Shown in pieces: positions 1 to 7,269 of a stretch of 21,734 nt of DNA. Numbering within the stretch: position 1 is the first letter of the stretch; the number at the start of each line of letters is the position of its first letter. The notes below the pieces were generated by a model. That model was not told the origin of the DNA and ran no database searches. It saw only the letters and a program-made list of their open reading frames with translations. A program made the translations under genes and the position numbers. The DNA comes from Lachnospiraceae bacterium (GTDB lineage Bacteria; Bacillota; Clostridia; Lachnospirales; Lachnospiraceae): positions 1-21,734 of the forward strand of contig JAEDOO010000017.1 of the NCBI GenBank assembly GCA_016301965.1, read 5' to 3'.

Positions 1-123
1 GGAAAAACATATACCTCTCTCTCGTGCGGGGCGGTACGCCATTGCTGCGCTCGGCTGGTTATGGGTGACGGGGAGAGATGGTAGTGCGGTTGTGAAGATT
101 GGGTGAAAAGAAAGTGTATTTGG

Positions 124-152
124 TTGACGGAGGGGGAAAAACATATTAGTAT
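124..152 (+). promoter_or_regulatory. Sigma-A promoter of the LTA-synthase-like gene
   Basis: TTGACG at 124-129 and TAGTAT at 147-152 are separated by exactly 17 bases, close to the vegetative sigma-A consensus. Transcription would start near 159, giving a leader of about 50 bases before the ATG at 209. The leader contains a small GC hairpin (GCCGC-CTG-GCGGC, 183-195) directly before the weak ribosome-binding site AGGGG (196-200). The rest of 1-123 contains no gene that I can support. Confidence 0.7.
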
Positions 153-208
153 GTATTCTTGATTAGAAGATGGATACGTAATGCCGCCTGGCGGCAGGGG
201 TTGGTTGC

Positions 209-2971
209 ATGGATGAATTATTTGACGATATAGATAAGAAGAGATCCGGTCTTGAAGAGACAGAAGGGGATGTACAGACGGCGGATCATTCTGAAACCGT
301 GAGGGGTACAGAGCCTGGAAAGGATCTTTTTATGACAGAGAATCTGGATATGGGAAATGAGGATCCGGACGAAGAGGAACTGGGGATTATCTCTGCAGAT
401 GAGGAGTTTGAAACGGATAAAAAGGGCAGAAAGACCGTCAGGGACAGGATCGGGAAACAGATAAAGCGTTTCCGGCTGTGGTTGAGACGAATTCCCTGTC
501 CCGACTGGTGGAGATACATACAGGAGCATGTGGGCCCTCTGGTTTCGGTGCTGTTTCTGGCGGTGCTGGTGACCGCAGGATTTACCTTTATGAAGTTTCT
601 CGGAGGCCTGGAGAAATACGGTGAGGATTTTACGGCACCGTTTTCACTTGTCTCTGCGGCGCAGTTTGTCAAGGATGACGGTGAAGATCTGTACAATACG
701 ATGGAATGCTATTTCTGGGGCAGTCTGCATCTGGCTTTTGTCGTATATCTGGCCATGTACTGGGTGCGCCGGATGGGATTTTTCTTTGGAAAGAAGAAAA
801 AACAGATAAAGACCGTATTTGCAGCTGCCATAAGGACAGCACTGGCTGCGGCAGCTTTTGTATTGTGTCTTTGTTATGATCCTAAAACGGTGGAAATGGC
901 ACCGGATTTCCTGCAGGGTGTGCGAAACTGCCTGGATCTGGAACATTTTCTTGCCATACCGCTGAACTATCTGTCCCGGGAGCCATGGATGTATCTGCGC
1001 TGGATCCTGGCATTTACCCTTCCGGCACTGCTTCTGACAAACTGGCACAGGGTAAGACAGTGGGCGAAAAAGGCATCGATGATCCATGCCTGGTTTTTCA
1101 AATGTTGTATCGCCCTCATCGTAGCCAGCGCCGGTTATGCCATCGTGGAGCTTTCCTGTGAAAGTAAGCTGGAAATGTTTCTGAATCTCAGATTCTTTGC
1201 CTTTGGATACTGGCTGCTTATTTTGCTTTTCCTCTATATATTAACCAGAAAAATTGCGCTTTCAGCCTATATCTGCCTGGGTCTGGCGGAGTTCATTGGC
1301 CTTGGCAATTACTGCGTTATGCAGTTTCGCGGTTCCTATGTAATGTATGGAGATCTTCTGGTCATCGGTACTGCTATGGAAGTGGCAGGAAATTATAAGC
1401 TGGTGATGGATCGGTATTTTTACATACCGCTGATCATTCTGGCCGCGGCAATACTTCTTGTGCGGCTTCTGGCACGACCATTTCGAAAAAACCGGGAAGA
1501 GAAGCTTTTGCTGAAGCAGGAGAAACCGCTGCAGAAGGGAACGAAGGAGGCCCGGCAGAAAAGAAAGCAGAGGATCAGATCCACACTGATCGGGGAAGGA
1601 TTGCTGATCGTTTTTGTGGTGATCGGTATGTATAATGGCTTCCTGTTCAATTATATTAAAGGAAATGGCTGGAACTATACCCAGGAGATAGAAGAACATG
1701 GGTATATGCCCTATTTCTTCAGCAACATTATGGCTACGGCGAATGTAAAGCTGGAAGGCTATGACAGGGAAGAGGCGGATACAGCTATTGAAAAAGGGGC
1801 TGCAGCTTATGATGAGAAACATGAAGAAAAAGCCGTGCAGGAACCAAATATTATCGTGATACAGAATGAAGCCTTTGCGGATCTGTCGGTAATCTACGAT
1901 TATGAGCTCAGTGATGACTGTATGTCTTTTGTGCACAGCCTGACCGAGAATACGCAGAAAGGTTATGTCAATACCTCGGTAACCGGCGGTCCTACGGCCA
2001 ACACAGAGTTTGAATTTCTTACCCGGTATTCCTTTGCCTATCTGTCTACGGGGTCCATTGCCTATGCTCAGTATGTCAAGGCAAAAATGCCATCTATTCT
2101 TACTGTGCTGAAGAATCAGAGGACACCCTATTATGCCATTGGCTATCATCCGTACCATGCGTCCGGATATAATCGTGAGAGTGTATATCAGACGCTGGGA
2201 TTTGATGAAGGGATATTCTATGAGGATACAACAGGAATGGACCGCGTCCGGGGGCTTTTGAGTGATCGGGCCGATTACCGGGACGTAGTCTCCATGTATG
2301 AAGAGAATAAGAAAAACAGAAATCAGCCTCTGTTCGTGTTTAATGTGACCATACAGAATCACTCACCTTTTACTACACTTAACGATAAACTGGACAGTCA
2401 GATAAAAGTAACTTCTTTTGAGGGAACCAAGGGCATCAACAATTACTTTACTCTTCTTAAGGAATCGGATGCCGCTTTTGAGGAACTGGTCAATTATTTT
2501 AAAGGCGTGGATGAACCAACCATCATCCTGATGTATGGTGATCATCAGCCATCCTGGGATGACGATTCTAAGAAGGTATGGGAAGAACACTATATTTCCG
2601 ATGATAAGTCTGTTCGGGATCGGGATAAATATTACGTTCCCTATGTCATGTGGGCAAATTACGATATAGAAGAATATGACGGCCTGAAATGGGGAGACAA
2701 CGGAGGAGAAAAAGATGTGATCTCCATGAACTATCTGTCATCTAAACTCCTTCAGAATGCCGGAGTGCAGCTGTCCGATTACGATAAATACCTTCTGAAT
2801 CTACAGGAAACCATCCCTGCCATCACCTGCAAAGGATGGTGGGATGCAGAGGGAGTATGGCATCAGAATTCCGAAGAGGATACATACGTAAAAGAACGCT
2901 TTGATTATCATCAGATCTGTTACAATATTCTGTTTGACAAAAAACACCACCTCTGGGCACGCTTCCAGTGA
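209..2971 (+). CDS. LTA synthase family / phosphoglycerol transferase-type membrane sulfatase
   Basis: Probable lipoteichoic-acid-type polyglycerolphosphate synthase or related phosphoglycerol transferase of the alkaline-phosphatase/sulfatase superfamily, acting on the outer face of the membrane. It has 920 residues, longer than the roughly 650 of Staphylococcus LtaS. Residues 1-100 are an acidic, then basic, cytoplasmic extension. Hydrophobic membrane segments follow between about 108 and 480 (for example 110-130, 170-187, 201-222, 262-277, 330-347, 404-421, 460-480). The extracellular catalytic domain spans about 545-870. By family knowledge the active-site elements are NEAF (metal ligand E554), the nucleophile T596 in GGPTANTEFE, NR at 655-656 (substrate pocket), NHSPF (H718) and YGDH (D778, H779), so it should be active. 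The start ATG has a modest AGGGG ribosome-binding site 8 bases upstream. It is monocistronic, with its own promoter. The exact polymer or lipid substrate cannot be read from sequence. Confidence 0.88.
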   Translation: MDELFDDIDKKRSGLEETEGDVQTADHSETVRGTEPGKDLFMTENLDMGNEDPDEEELGIISADEEFETDKKGRKTVRDRIGKQIKRFRLWLRRIPCPDWWRYIQEHVGPLVSVLFLAVLVTAGFTFMKFLGGLEKYGEDFTAPFSLVSAAQFVKDDGEDLYNTMECYFWGSLHLAFVVYLAMYWVRRMGFFFGKKKKQIKTVFAAAIRTALAAAAFVLCLCYDPKTVEMAPDFLQGVRNCLDLEHFLAIPLNYLSREPWMYLRWILAFTLPALLLTNWHRVRQWAKKASMIHAWFFKCCIALIVASAGYAIVELSCESKLEMFLNLRFFAFGYWLLILLFLYILTRKIALSAYICLGLAEFIGLGNYCVMQFRGSYVMYGDLLVIGTAMEVAGNYKLVMDRYFYIPLIILAAAILLVRLLARPFRKNREEKLLLKQEKPLQKGTKEARQKRKQRIRSTLIGEGLLIVFVVIGMYNGFLFNYIKGNGWNYTQEIEEHGYMPYFFSNIMATANVKLEGYDREEADTAIEKGAAAYDEKHEEKAVQEPNIIVIQNEAFADLSVIYDYELSDDCMSFVHSLTENTQKGYVNTSVTGGPTANTEFEFLTRYSFAYLSTGSIAYAQYVKAKMPSILTVLKNQRTPYYAIGYHPYHASGYNRESVYQTLGFDEGIFYEDTTGMDRVRGLLSDRADYRDVVSMYEENKKNRNQPLFVFNVTIQNHSPFTTLNDKLDSQIKVTSFEGTKGINNYFTLLKESDAAFEELVNYFKGVDEPTIILMYGDHQPSWDDDSKKVWEEHYISDDKSVRDRDKYYVPYVMWANYDIEEYDGLKWGDNGGEKDVISMNYLSSKLLQNAGVQLSDYDKYLLNLQETIPAITCKGWWDAEGVWHQNSEEDTYVKERFDYHQICYNILFDKKHHLWARFQ

Positions 2972-2999
2972 GAAAATTAAAAAAAGCAAAACGTAAATA

Positions 3000-3148
3000 G
3001 GGATTGCTGCAAACCGGCGGCTCTCTCCATGTATAGAAACCTCGCGCGACTTTAACGAGCACGACTCCGAGACTACAGGCTCGGAGCGAGCGCAGTAGGA
3101 GCCCGAGGTTTCTATACATGGAGAGAGCCGCCGGTTTGCAGCAATCCC
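3000..3148. repeat. Long palindromic element, 45-base perfect arms
   Basis: The left arm 3000-3044 (begins GGGATTGCTGC, ends AAACCTCG) and the right arm 3104-3148 are exact reverse complements over 45 bases. They flank a 59-base loop (3045-3103) that contains a second stem, CTCCGAG (3065-3071) with CTCGGAG (3080-3086). No U-tract follows either end, so it is not a standard intrinsic terminator. It lies between the convergent LTA-synthase gene and SRP RNA gene. No transposase gene and no clear target-site duplication is visible. RNA from either strand would form a long duplex, a likely RNase III substrate (inference). It may be a foldback/MITE-like repeat or a structured RNA; I cannot tell which. 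Confidence 0.93.
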
Positions 3149-3165
3149 CCACACAAAAAACACAT

Positions 3166-3193
3166 AAAAAAAGAGACCGCCGCCTGCAGTCTC
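3166..3193 (-). terminator. Intrinsic terminator of the SRP RNA gene
   Basis: On the minus strand, GAGACTGC-AGGCG-GCGGTCTC forms an 8-base-pair stem with one G-U pair and a 5-base loop (3193 down to 3173), followed by seven T (3172-3166). It sits about 20 bases beyond the predicted mature 3' end of the SRP RNA. The run of T is only on the minus side, so it does not serve the convergent LTA-synthase gene. Confidence 0.88.
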
Positions 3194-3212
3194 CCACAAT
3201 TCCTGATTTATT

Positions 3213-3480
3213 AGTCCGTGCGCCTTGCTTCGGCAGCTCCCCCATGGACGGTACACATACAGTTAACTCGGCCCAGGCACCCTCACGGCACATGAAAGAT
3301 TCTGCTTAGTGCTGCTCCATTCCTGACCTGACACGATTCACAGATTTCCATTGCGTGAGACCCAGACTTCAACGCCACTTATATGCGGCAGCTCCACAGG
3401 AAGAGAGCCTCGGCTCGGCATCACCCCTGCTGTAGCGGATTGCAGGTACAGGGCACCGCTGGCTCCCCGGCTGCACGGAC
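3213..3480 (-). ncRNA. ffs: Signal recognition particle RNA, large bacterial type
   Basis: This is the RNA of the signal recognition particle. It binds Ffh and, with FtsY, targets nascent membrane and secreted proteins. On the minus strand, 3334-3309 reads GTGTCAGGTC, then AGGAAT, then GGAGCAGCAC. This is the SRP S-domain hairpin, with the symmetric CAGG/AGCAG loop and the GGAA tetraloop (3323-3320). The 5' end GTCCGTGC (3480-3473) is complementary to GCACGGAC (3221-3214), closing the molecule at about 267 bases. That length, and an Alu-like 5' region around 3455-3415 (CCCTGTACC ... GCTACAGCAGGGGTGATGCC), match the large Gram-positive form rather than the 4.5S type. The tetraloop is closed by A-U instead of the C-G of E. 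coli. The promoter and terminator fit precisely. Ends are inferred from pairing and promoter position. Confidence 0.93.
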
Positions 3481-3486
3481 TTTAAA

Positions 3487-3515
3487 AGTATATCCTGTTT
3501 TTTGGCATTTGTCAA
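3487..3515 (-). promoter_or_regulatory. Consensus sigma-A promoter of the SRP RNA gene
   Basis: On the minus strand TTGACA (3515-3510) and TATACT (3492-3487) are 17 bases apart, a near-perfect sigma-A promoter. The G at 3480 lies seven bases past the -10 box and is the first base of the closing helix of the SRP RNA, so it is the likely start of transcription. It is back to back with the plus-strand promoter at 3538-3566, leaving only 22 bases between the two -35 boxes. Confidence 0.9.
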
Positions 3516-3537
3516 TCTGACACAGGAAGAAAAGTGG

Positions 3538-3566
3538 TTGTAACCCATGCCTAAATAAGGTATAAT
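3538..3566 (+). promoter_or_regulatory. Sigma-A promoter of the pfk-dnaX-ybaB-recR operon
   Basis: TTGTAA (3538-3543) and a perfect TATAAT (3561-3566) with 17-base spacing. Expected start near 3573, giving a short leader of about 36 bases to the ribosome-binding site GGAGG (3596-3600). No attenuator is visible in the leader. Confidence 0.85.
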
Positions 3567-3609
3567 TTACGCGGTATAAGCTTTTCCAAACAGATGGAGG
3601 TATAAAAGA

Positions 3610-4689
3610 ATGAAAAGAATTGGTCTTTTAACGAGCGGCGGAGACTGTCAGGCATTAAATGCCACTATGCGCGGTGTGGTAAAAGGACTGGCAAATGCCT
3701 GTGATGAACTGGAAGTCTACGGCTTCTTAAATGGTTATAAGGGTCTCATTTACGGGGATTACCGCATTCTGGACACAAGAGAGTTTTCCGGTATTCTGAC
3801 TAAGGGCGGAACAATTCTGGGAAGCTCCCGTCAGCCATTTAAACTGATGCGGGTTCCGGATGCCAATGGCCTGGACAAGGTAGAAGCCATGAAACATACA
3901 TACCATAAGCTGCGTCTGGATTGTCTGGTGATCCTGGGCGGTAATGGTACCCAGAAAACAGCAAATCTGCTGCGAGAAGAAGGACTGAATGTTATTCATC
4001 TGCCGAAGACCATCGATAACGATATCTATGGTACAGATATGACTTTTGGTTTTTACAGTGCCGTAAATATCGCTACAGAAGCCATTGACTGTATTCATAC
4101 AACGGCCGCTTCACATAACCGGGTATTTATTGTGGAGGTTATGGGCCATAAAGTGGGATGGCTGACACTGTATGCCGGTATGGCTGGCGGTGCAGATATT
4201 ATTCTGCTTCCCGAAATTCCGTATGATATCGATAAAGTTGTGGAAAAAATAAATGAGAGAAGCAAAGCCGGCAAGGGCTTTACAATCCTGGCTGTGGCTG
4301 AGGGAGCTATTTCCAAAGAAGATGCTGCTCTGGGCAAAAAAGAGCTGAAAAAGAAAATGGCTGCAGACGCGCAGAAATATCCCTGTGTATCCTATAAAGT
4401 GGCAGCGGAGATTTTGGAAAAAACAGGGCAGGAGATCCGTGTGACTGTACCGGGACATACCCAGAGAGGCGGAAGTCCCTGTCCCTATGACCGCGTACTT
4501 TCCACCCGCTACGGTGCAGAGGCAGCCAGAGCCATCATGGATGCAGATTACGGCTGCATGATCGGCCTCGTAGACGGCAAAATGAAACGTGTGCCGCTGG
4601 GCGAATGCGCCGGCAAATTAAAGACAGTTGATCCGAATAGCTCTATCATTACGGAAGCTAAGATGACCGGCATCAGCTTCGGAGACTGA
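3610..4689 (+). CDS. pfkA: 6-phosphofructokinase family enzyme (mixed ATP/PPi group)
   Basis: Phosphorylates fructose 6-phosphate to fructose 1,6-bisphosphate in glycolysis; 359 residues, start set by GGAGG 9 bases upstream. Landmarks are the nucleotide loop SGGDCQALNA (9-18), GGNGT (110-114), the catalytic PKTIDND (132-138, base D136), VEVMGHK (175-181), PEIPYD (201-206) and PGHTQRGGSP (281-290). In E. coli numbering the phosphoryl donor is read from positions 104 and 124, with G/G in classical ATP enzymes and D/K in pyrophosphate enzymes. Here they are G113 and K133, the mixed combination known from actinobacterial-type PFKs, so ATP use is the better guess but not certain. The position equal to Mg-binding D103 is N112, which is unusual. 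The gene opens an operon with dnaX, 20 bases downstream. It could be a second, non-classical PFK of the cell. Confidence 0.9.
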   Translation: MKRIGLLTSGGDCQALNATMRGVVKGLANACDELEVYGFLNGYKGLIYGDYRILDTREFSGILTKGGTILGSSRQPFKLMRVPDANGLDKVEAMKHTYHKLRLDCLVILGGNGTQKTANLLREEGLNVIHLPKTIDNDIYGTDMTFGFYSAVNIATEAIDCIHTTAASHNRVFIVEVMGHKVGWLTLYAGMAGGADIILLPEIPYDIDKVVEKINERSKAGKGFTILAVAEGAISKEDAALGKKELKKKMAADAQKYPCVSYKVAAEILEKTGQEIRVTVPGHTQRGGSPCPYDRVLSTRYGAEAARAIMDADYGCMIGLVDGKMKRVPLGECAGKLKTVDPNSSIITEAKMTGISFGD

Positions 4690-4709
4690 TCGGGTAAGGA
4701 GTAGATTTC

Positions 4710-6302
4710 ATGAGCTATGTTGCTCTGTATCGTAAATTCCGTCCTTCGACCTTTGAGGAGGTCAAGGGACAGGATCATATTGTAAAAACACTCAAAAATC
4801 AGATGCGTACAGACCGTCTGGGCCATGCCTATCTTTTCTGCGGTACCCGGGGTACGGGAAAGACATCCGTGGCAAAGATTCTGGCCAAGGCGGTCAACTG
4901 CGAGCATCCTGTAGATGGAAGTCCCTGTAACGAATGTCCGACTTGTCGGGCTATCCAGGCCGGGACTTCCATGAATGTGATCGAGATCGATGCGGCTTCT
5001 AACAATGGTGTAGACAACATTCGGGAGATCCGGGAGGAAGTAGCCTATCGTCCTACGGAAGGACGCTTTAAAGTGTATATCATCGATGAGGTACACATGC
5101 TTTCCACCGGAGCGTTCAATGCGCTGTTGAAAACTCTGGAGGAGCCGCCATCCTATGTGATCTTTATCCTGGCTACGACGGAGGCAAATAAGATCCCCAT
5201 CACGATTTTATCCCGCTGTCAGCGCTACGACTTTCATCGGATCTCCCTGGAGACGATTGCAGCACGGCTTCAGGAATTAATGGATGCAGAAGGTATCCGG
5301 GCGGAAGAAAAAGCCCTGCGTTATGTGGCAAAAGCCGGCGATGGCTCTATGCGTGATGCTTTAAGTCTTTTGGATCAGTGTATCGCTTTTCATTACGGTG
5401 AGGAGCTTACTTACGAGAATGTGCTGGAAGTGCTGGGGACGACAGATTACGAGGTGTTCAGCCGGCTGCTCAGGGATATTCTCGGGCAGAAAGTGTCGGC
5501 CTGTATCGCAACATTGGAAGAGCTGATTTATAAAGGTAAGGAGCTGACCCAGTTTACCGGAGATTTTACCTGGTATCTGCGAAATCTTCTGTTGTTGAAG
5601 ACTGAAGGGGAGAGTGCGCAGGCTTTGGACGTATCTGCGGAGAATCTTCGCCTGCTGCAGGAAGAGTGTGAGATGGTGGATACTTCCACATTGATGCGGT
5701 TTATCCGTGTGCTTTCAGAGCTTTCCGGTCAGATCCGGTATTCTACGCAGAAGCGCGTGCTGGTGGAGGTGGCATTGATCAAACTCTGTCGTCCCCAGAT
5801 GGAGACAGATACCACGTCTCTTCTGGAAAGGATTCGTACGCTGGAACAGAAACTGGAAAAAGGTGTTGTTGTACAGGCTGCTGCAGCACCGAAAGAATCC
5901 CGGAATGTGCCGCAGCCGCAGCCGGAGCAAGCTCCGGAACCGGTGAGAGCTACACCGGAGGATCTTCGCCAGGTGGCGGATCACTGGCAGGATATCGTAA
6001 GAAGCAGCGGCAAGCTTCTTCGGGCAGTGCTGGATAATTCCGTACCGAAGTACAATGCGCAGGCGGACGACAATATCCTGTACCTTGCAGTGAATACGCC
6101 AAACAACGGATTTGGCCTGTCTGAGCGGCAGATCCGGGAGCTGCAGGATATTATACAGAATACGATTCATAAGGATGTGGAGATCCAGGAAGTGACCATG
6201 AAAAACGACGGCCCTTCTTTACGGGATCTGGAAATTAAAGAAACTCTGTCCCGGGAAATCGCTTTCCCTGTTTCGGAGGAAGAATTCCCGGACGAGTGGT
6301 AA
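4710..6302 (+). CDS. dnaX: DNA polymerase III subunit gamma/tau
   Basis: ATPase subunit of the clamp loader, which opens and places the beta sliding clamp and ties the polymerase cores at the fork. It has 530 residues. Visible features are the Walker A GTRGTGKT (45-52), a zinc module C64, C73, C76, C79, the Walker B/DEAD-like DEVH (126-129) and the sensor SRC (168-170). The AAA+ lid and collar region runs to about 365, followed by a proline/glutamine-rich linker and a C-terminal domain from about 410. AAGGAG (4696-4701) precedes the ATG by 8 bases. I see no strong slippery A-run with a stem-loop, so a programmed gamma frameshift is not supported. It is followed closely by ybaB and recR, the conserved Firmicute order. 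Confidence 0.97.
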   Translation: MSYVALYRKFRPSTFEEVKGQDHIVKTLKNQMRTDRLGHAYLFCGTRGTGKTSVAKILAKAVNCEHPVDGSPCNECPTCRAIQAGTSMNVIEIDAASNNGVDNIREIREEVAYRPTEGRFKVYIIDEVHMLSTGAFNALLKTLEEPPSYVIFILATTEANKIPITILSRCQRYDFHRISLETIAARLQELMDAEGIRAEEKALRYVAKAGDGSMRDALSLLDQCIAFHYGEELTYENVLEVLGTTDYEVFSRLLRDILGQKVSACIATLEELIYKGKELTQFTGDFTWYLRNLLLLKTEGESAQALDVSAENLRLLQEECEMVDTSTLMRFIRVLSELSGQIRYSTQKRVLVEVALIKLCRPQMETDTTSLLERIRTLEQKLEKGVVVQAAAAPKESRNVPQPQPEQAPEPVRATPEDLRQVADHWQDIVRSSGKLLRAVLDNSVPKYNAQADDNILYLAVNTPNNGFGLSERQIRELQDIIQNTIHKDVEIQEVTMKNDGPSLRDLEIKETLSREIAFPVSEEEFPDEW

Positions 6303-6316
6303 AAAGGAGATAAATT

Positions 6317-6667
6317 ATGGCAAAAAGAGGTGGATTCCCCGGCGGCATGGGTATGCCGGGAAATATGAACAATCTGATGAAACAGGCACAGAGAATGCAG
6401 AAACAGATGGAAGAAAGCCAGAAGGAGCTGCAGGAAAAAACGTATACGGCAGCTGCCGGCGGTGGAGCTGTAGAAGTCACGATTTCCGGTAAAAAGGAAG
6501 TAACAGCGGTGAAACTGGCAGAGGAAGTCGTAGATCCTGATGATATTGAGATGCTGCAGGATCTGATCATGGCGGCAGTAAACGAAGCTATCCGAAAAGC
6601 AGATGCGGATTCTGCAGCTGTGATGTCAAAGCTGACCGGAGGCCTGGGCGGAGGATTACCGTTTTAA
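6317..6667 (+). CDS. YbaB/EbfC family nucleoid-associated protein
   Basis: Small DNA-binding protein of the YbaB/EbfC family, 116 residues, usually a dimer that coats DNA and affects gene expression or repair. The N-terminus is glycine/methionine rich (4-16), then a long amphipathic helix (about 17-41, rich in Q, E, K and M), the beta region AVEVTISGKKEVTAVKL (51-67) and a second helix, ending in a glycine-rich tail GGLGGGLPF. The start has AAAGGAG a few bases upstream. It sits 14 bases after dnaX and its stop codon is directly followed by the recR ATG, which suggests translational coupling in a dnaX-ybaB-recR module. Confidence 0.95.
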   Translation: MAKRGGFPGGMGMPGNMNNLMKQAQRMQKQMEESQKELQEKTYTAAAGGGAVEVTISGKKEVTAVKLAEEVVDPDDIEMLQDLIMAAVNEAIRKADADSAAVMSKLTGGLGGGLPF

Positions 6668-7264
6668 ATGGAATACTATGCAAATGCGATCAGTCAGTTG
6701 ATCCAACAGTTGTCCCGGCTTCCCGGTATTGGGCAGAAATCGGCCCAGAGGCTGGCTTTTCATATTATTAATATGCCCAAGGAGCAGGTAGAACAATTGG
6801 CTGCTGCCATAACTGGGGCCAAAGCAAATGTGCGTTATTGTAAATGTTGCCAGACGCTGACGGACCAGGAATTGTGTCCGATCTGCAGTAATCCCAAAAG
6901 AGATCACTCGGTGATTATGGTAGTGGAGAACCCCAGAGATATGGCAGCATATGAAAAAACCGGCAAGTATGAAGGCGTGTATCATGTGCTTCATGGCGCT
7001 ATATCCCCGATGATGGGAATTGGACCGGATGATATCCGGTTAAAGGAGCTGATGCAGCGCCTTCAGTCAGAGGTTTCCGAGGTGATCATTGCCACGAACT
7101 CCAGTCTGGAAGGAGAAACTACGGCCATGTATATCAGTCGCCTGATCAAGCCAACGGGCATTAAAGTCAGCCGTATTGCCAGTGGTGTACCAGTGGGCGG
7201 TGATCTGGAATATATTGACGAAGTTACACTTTTAAGAGCCCTGGAGGGGCGCGTGGACCTGTAA
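6668..7264 (+). CDS. recR: Recombination protein RecR
   Basis: RecR works with RecO and RecF to load RecA on gapped single-stranded DNA. 198 residues, the usual length. The N-terminal helix-hairpin-helix contains LPGIGQKSAQRLA (18-30). The zinc finger is C58, C61, C70, C73. The Toprim domain starts about residue 80 (VVENP, 85-89) and includes GISP-like HGAISPMMGIGPDDI (109-123). Its ATG abuts the stop codon of ybaB (no gap), with GGAGG for initiation inside the ybaB end at about 6650. The gene ends 5 bases before the stop codon of the convergent yyaC, and its terminator lies within yyaC. Confidence 0.97.
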   Translation: MEYYANAISQLIQQLSRLPGIGQKSAQRLAFHIINMPKEQVEQLAAAITGAKANVRYCKCCQTLTDQELCPICSNPKRDHSVIMVVENPRDMAAYEKTGKYEGVYHVLHGAISPMMGIGPDDIRLKELMQRLQSEVSEVIIATNSSLEGETTAMYISRLIKPTGIKVSRIASGVPVGGDLEYIDEVTLLRALEGRVDL

Positions 7265-7269
7265 GCTGT

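Noticed and set aside
3000..3148. Palindrome as an ordinary intrinsic terminator or as an invertible promoter
   Set aside because: No U-tract follows either arm, and the 59-base loop has no recognisable -35/-10 pair. No recombinase gene is nearby.
2801..3309. Open frames on both strands across the palindrome and the SRP RNA gene
   Set aside because: They lack ribosome-binding sites, run through the palindrome and the SRP RNA or its terminator, and give low-complexity, Cys/Arg-rich products.
5840..5880. Programmed -1 frameshift for a short DnaX (gamma) form
   Set aside because: Only a run of five A is present, without a tandem AAAAAAG heptamer or an obvious downstream stem-loop.
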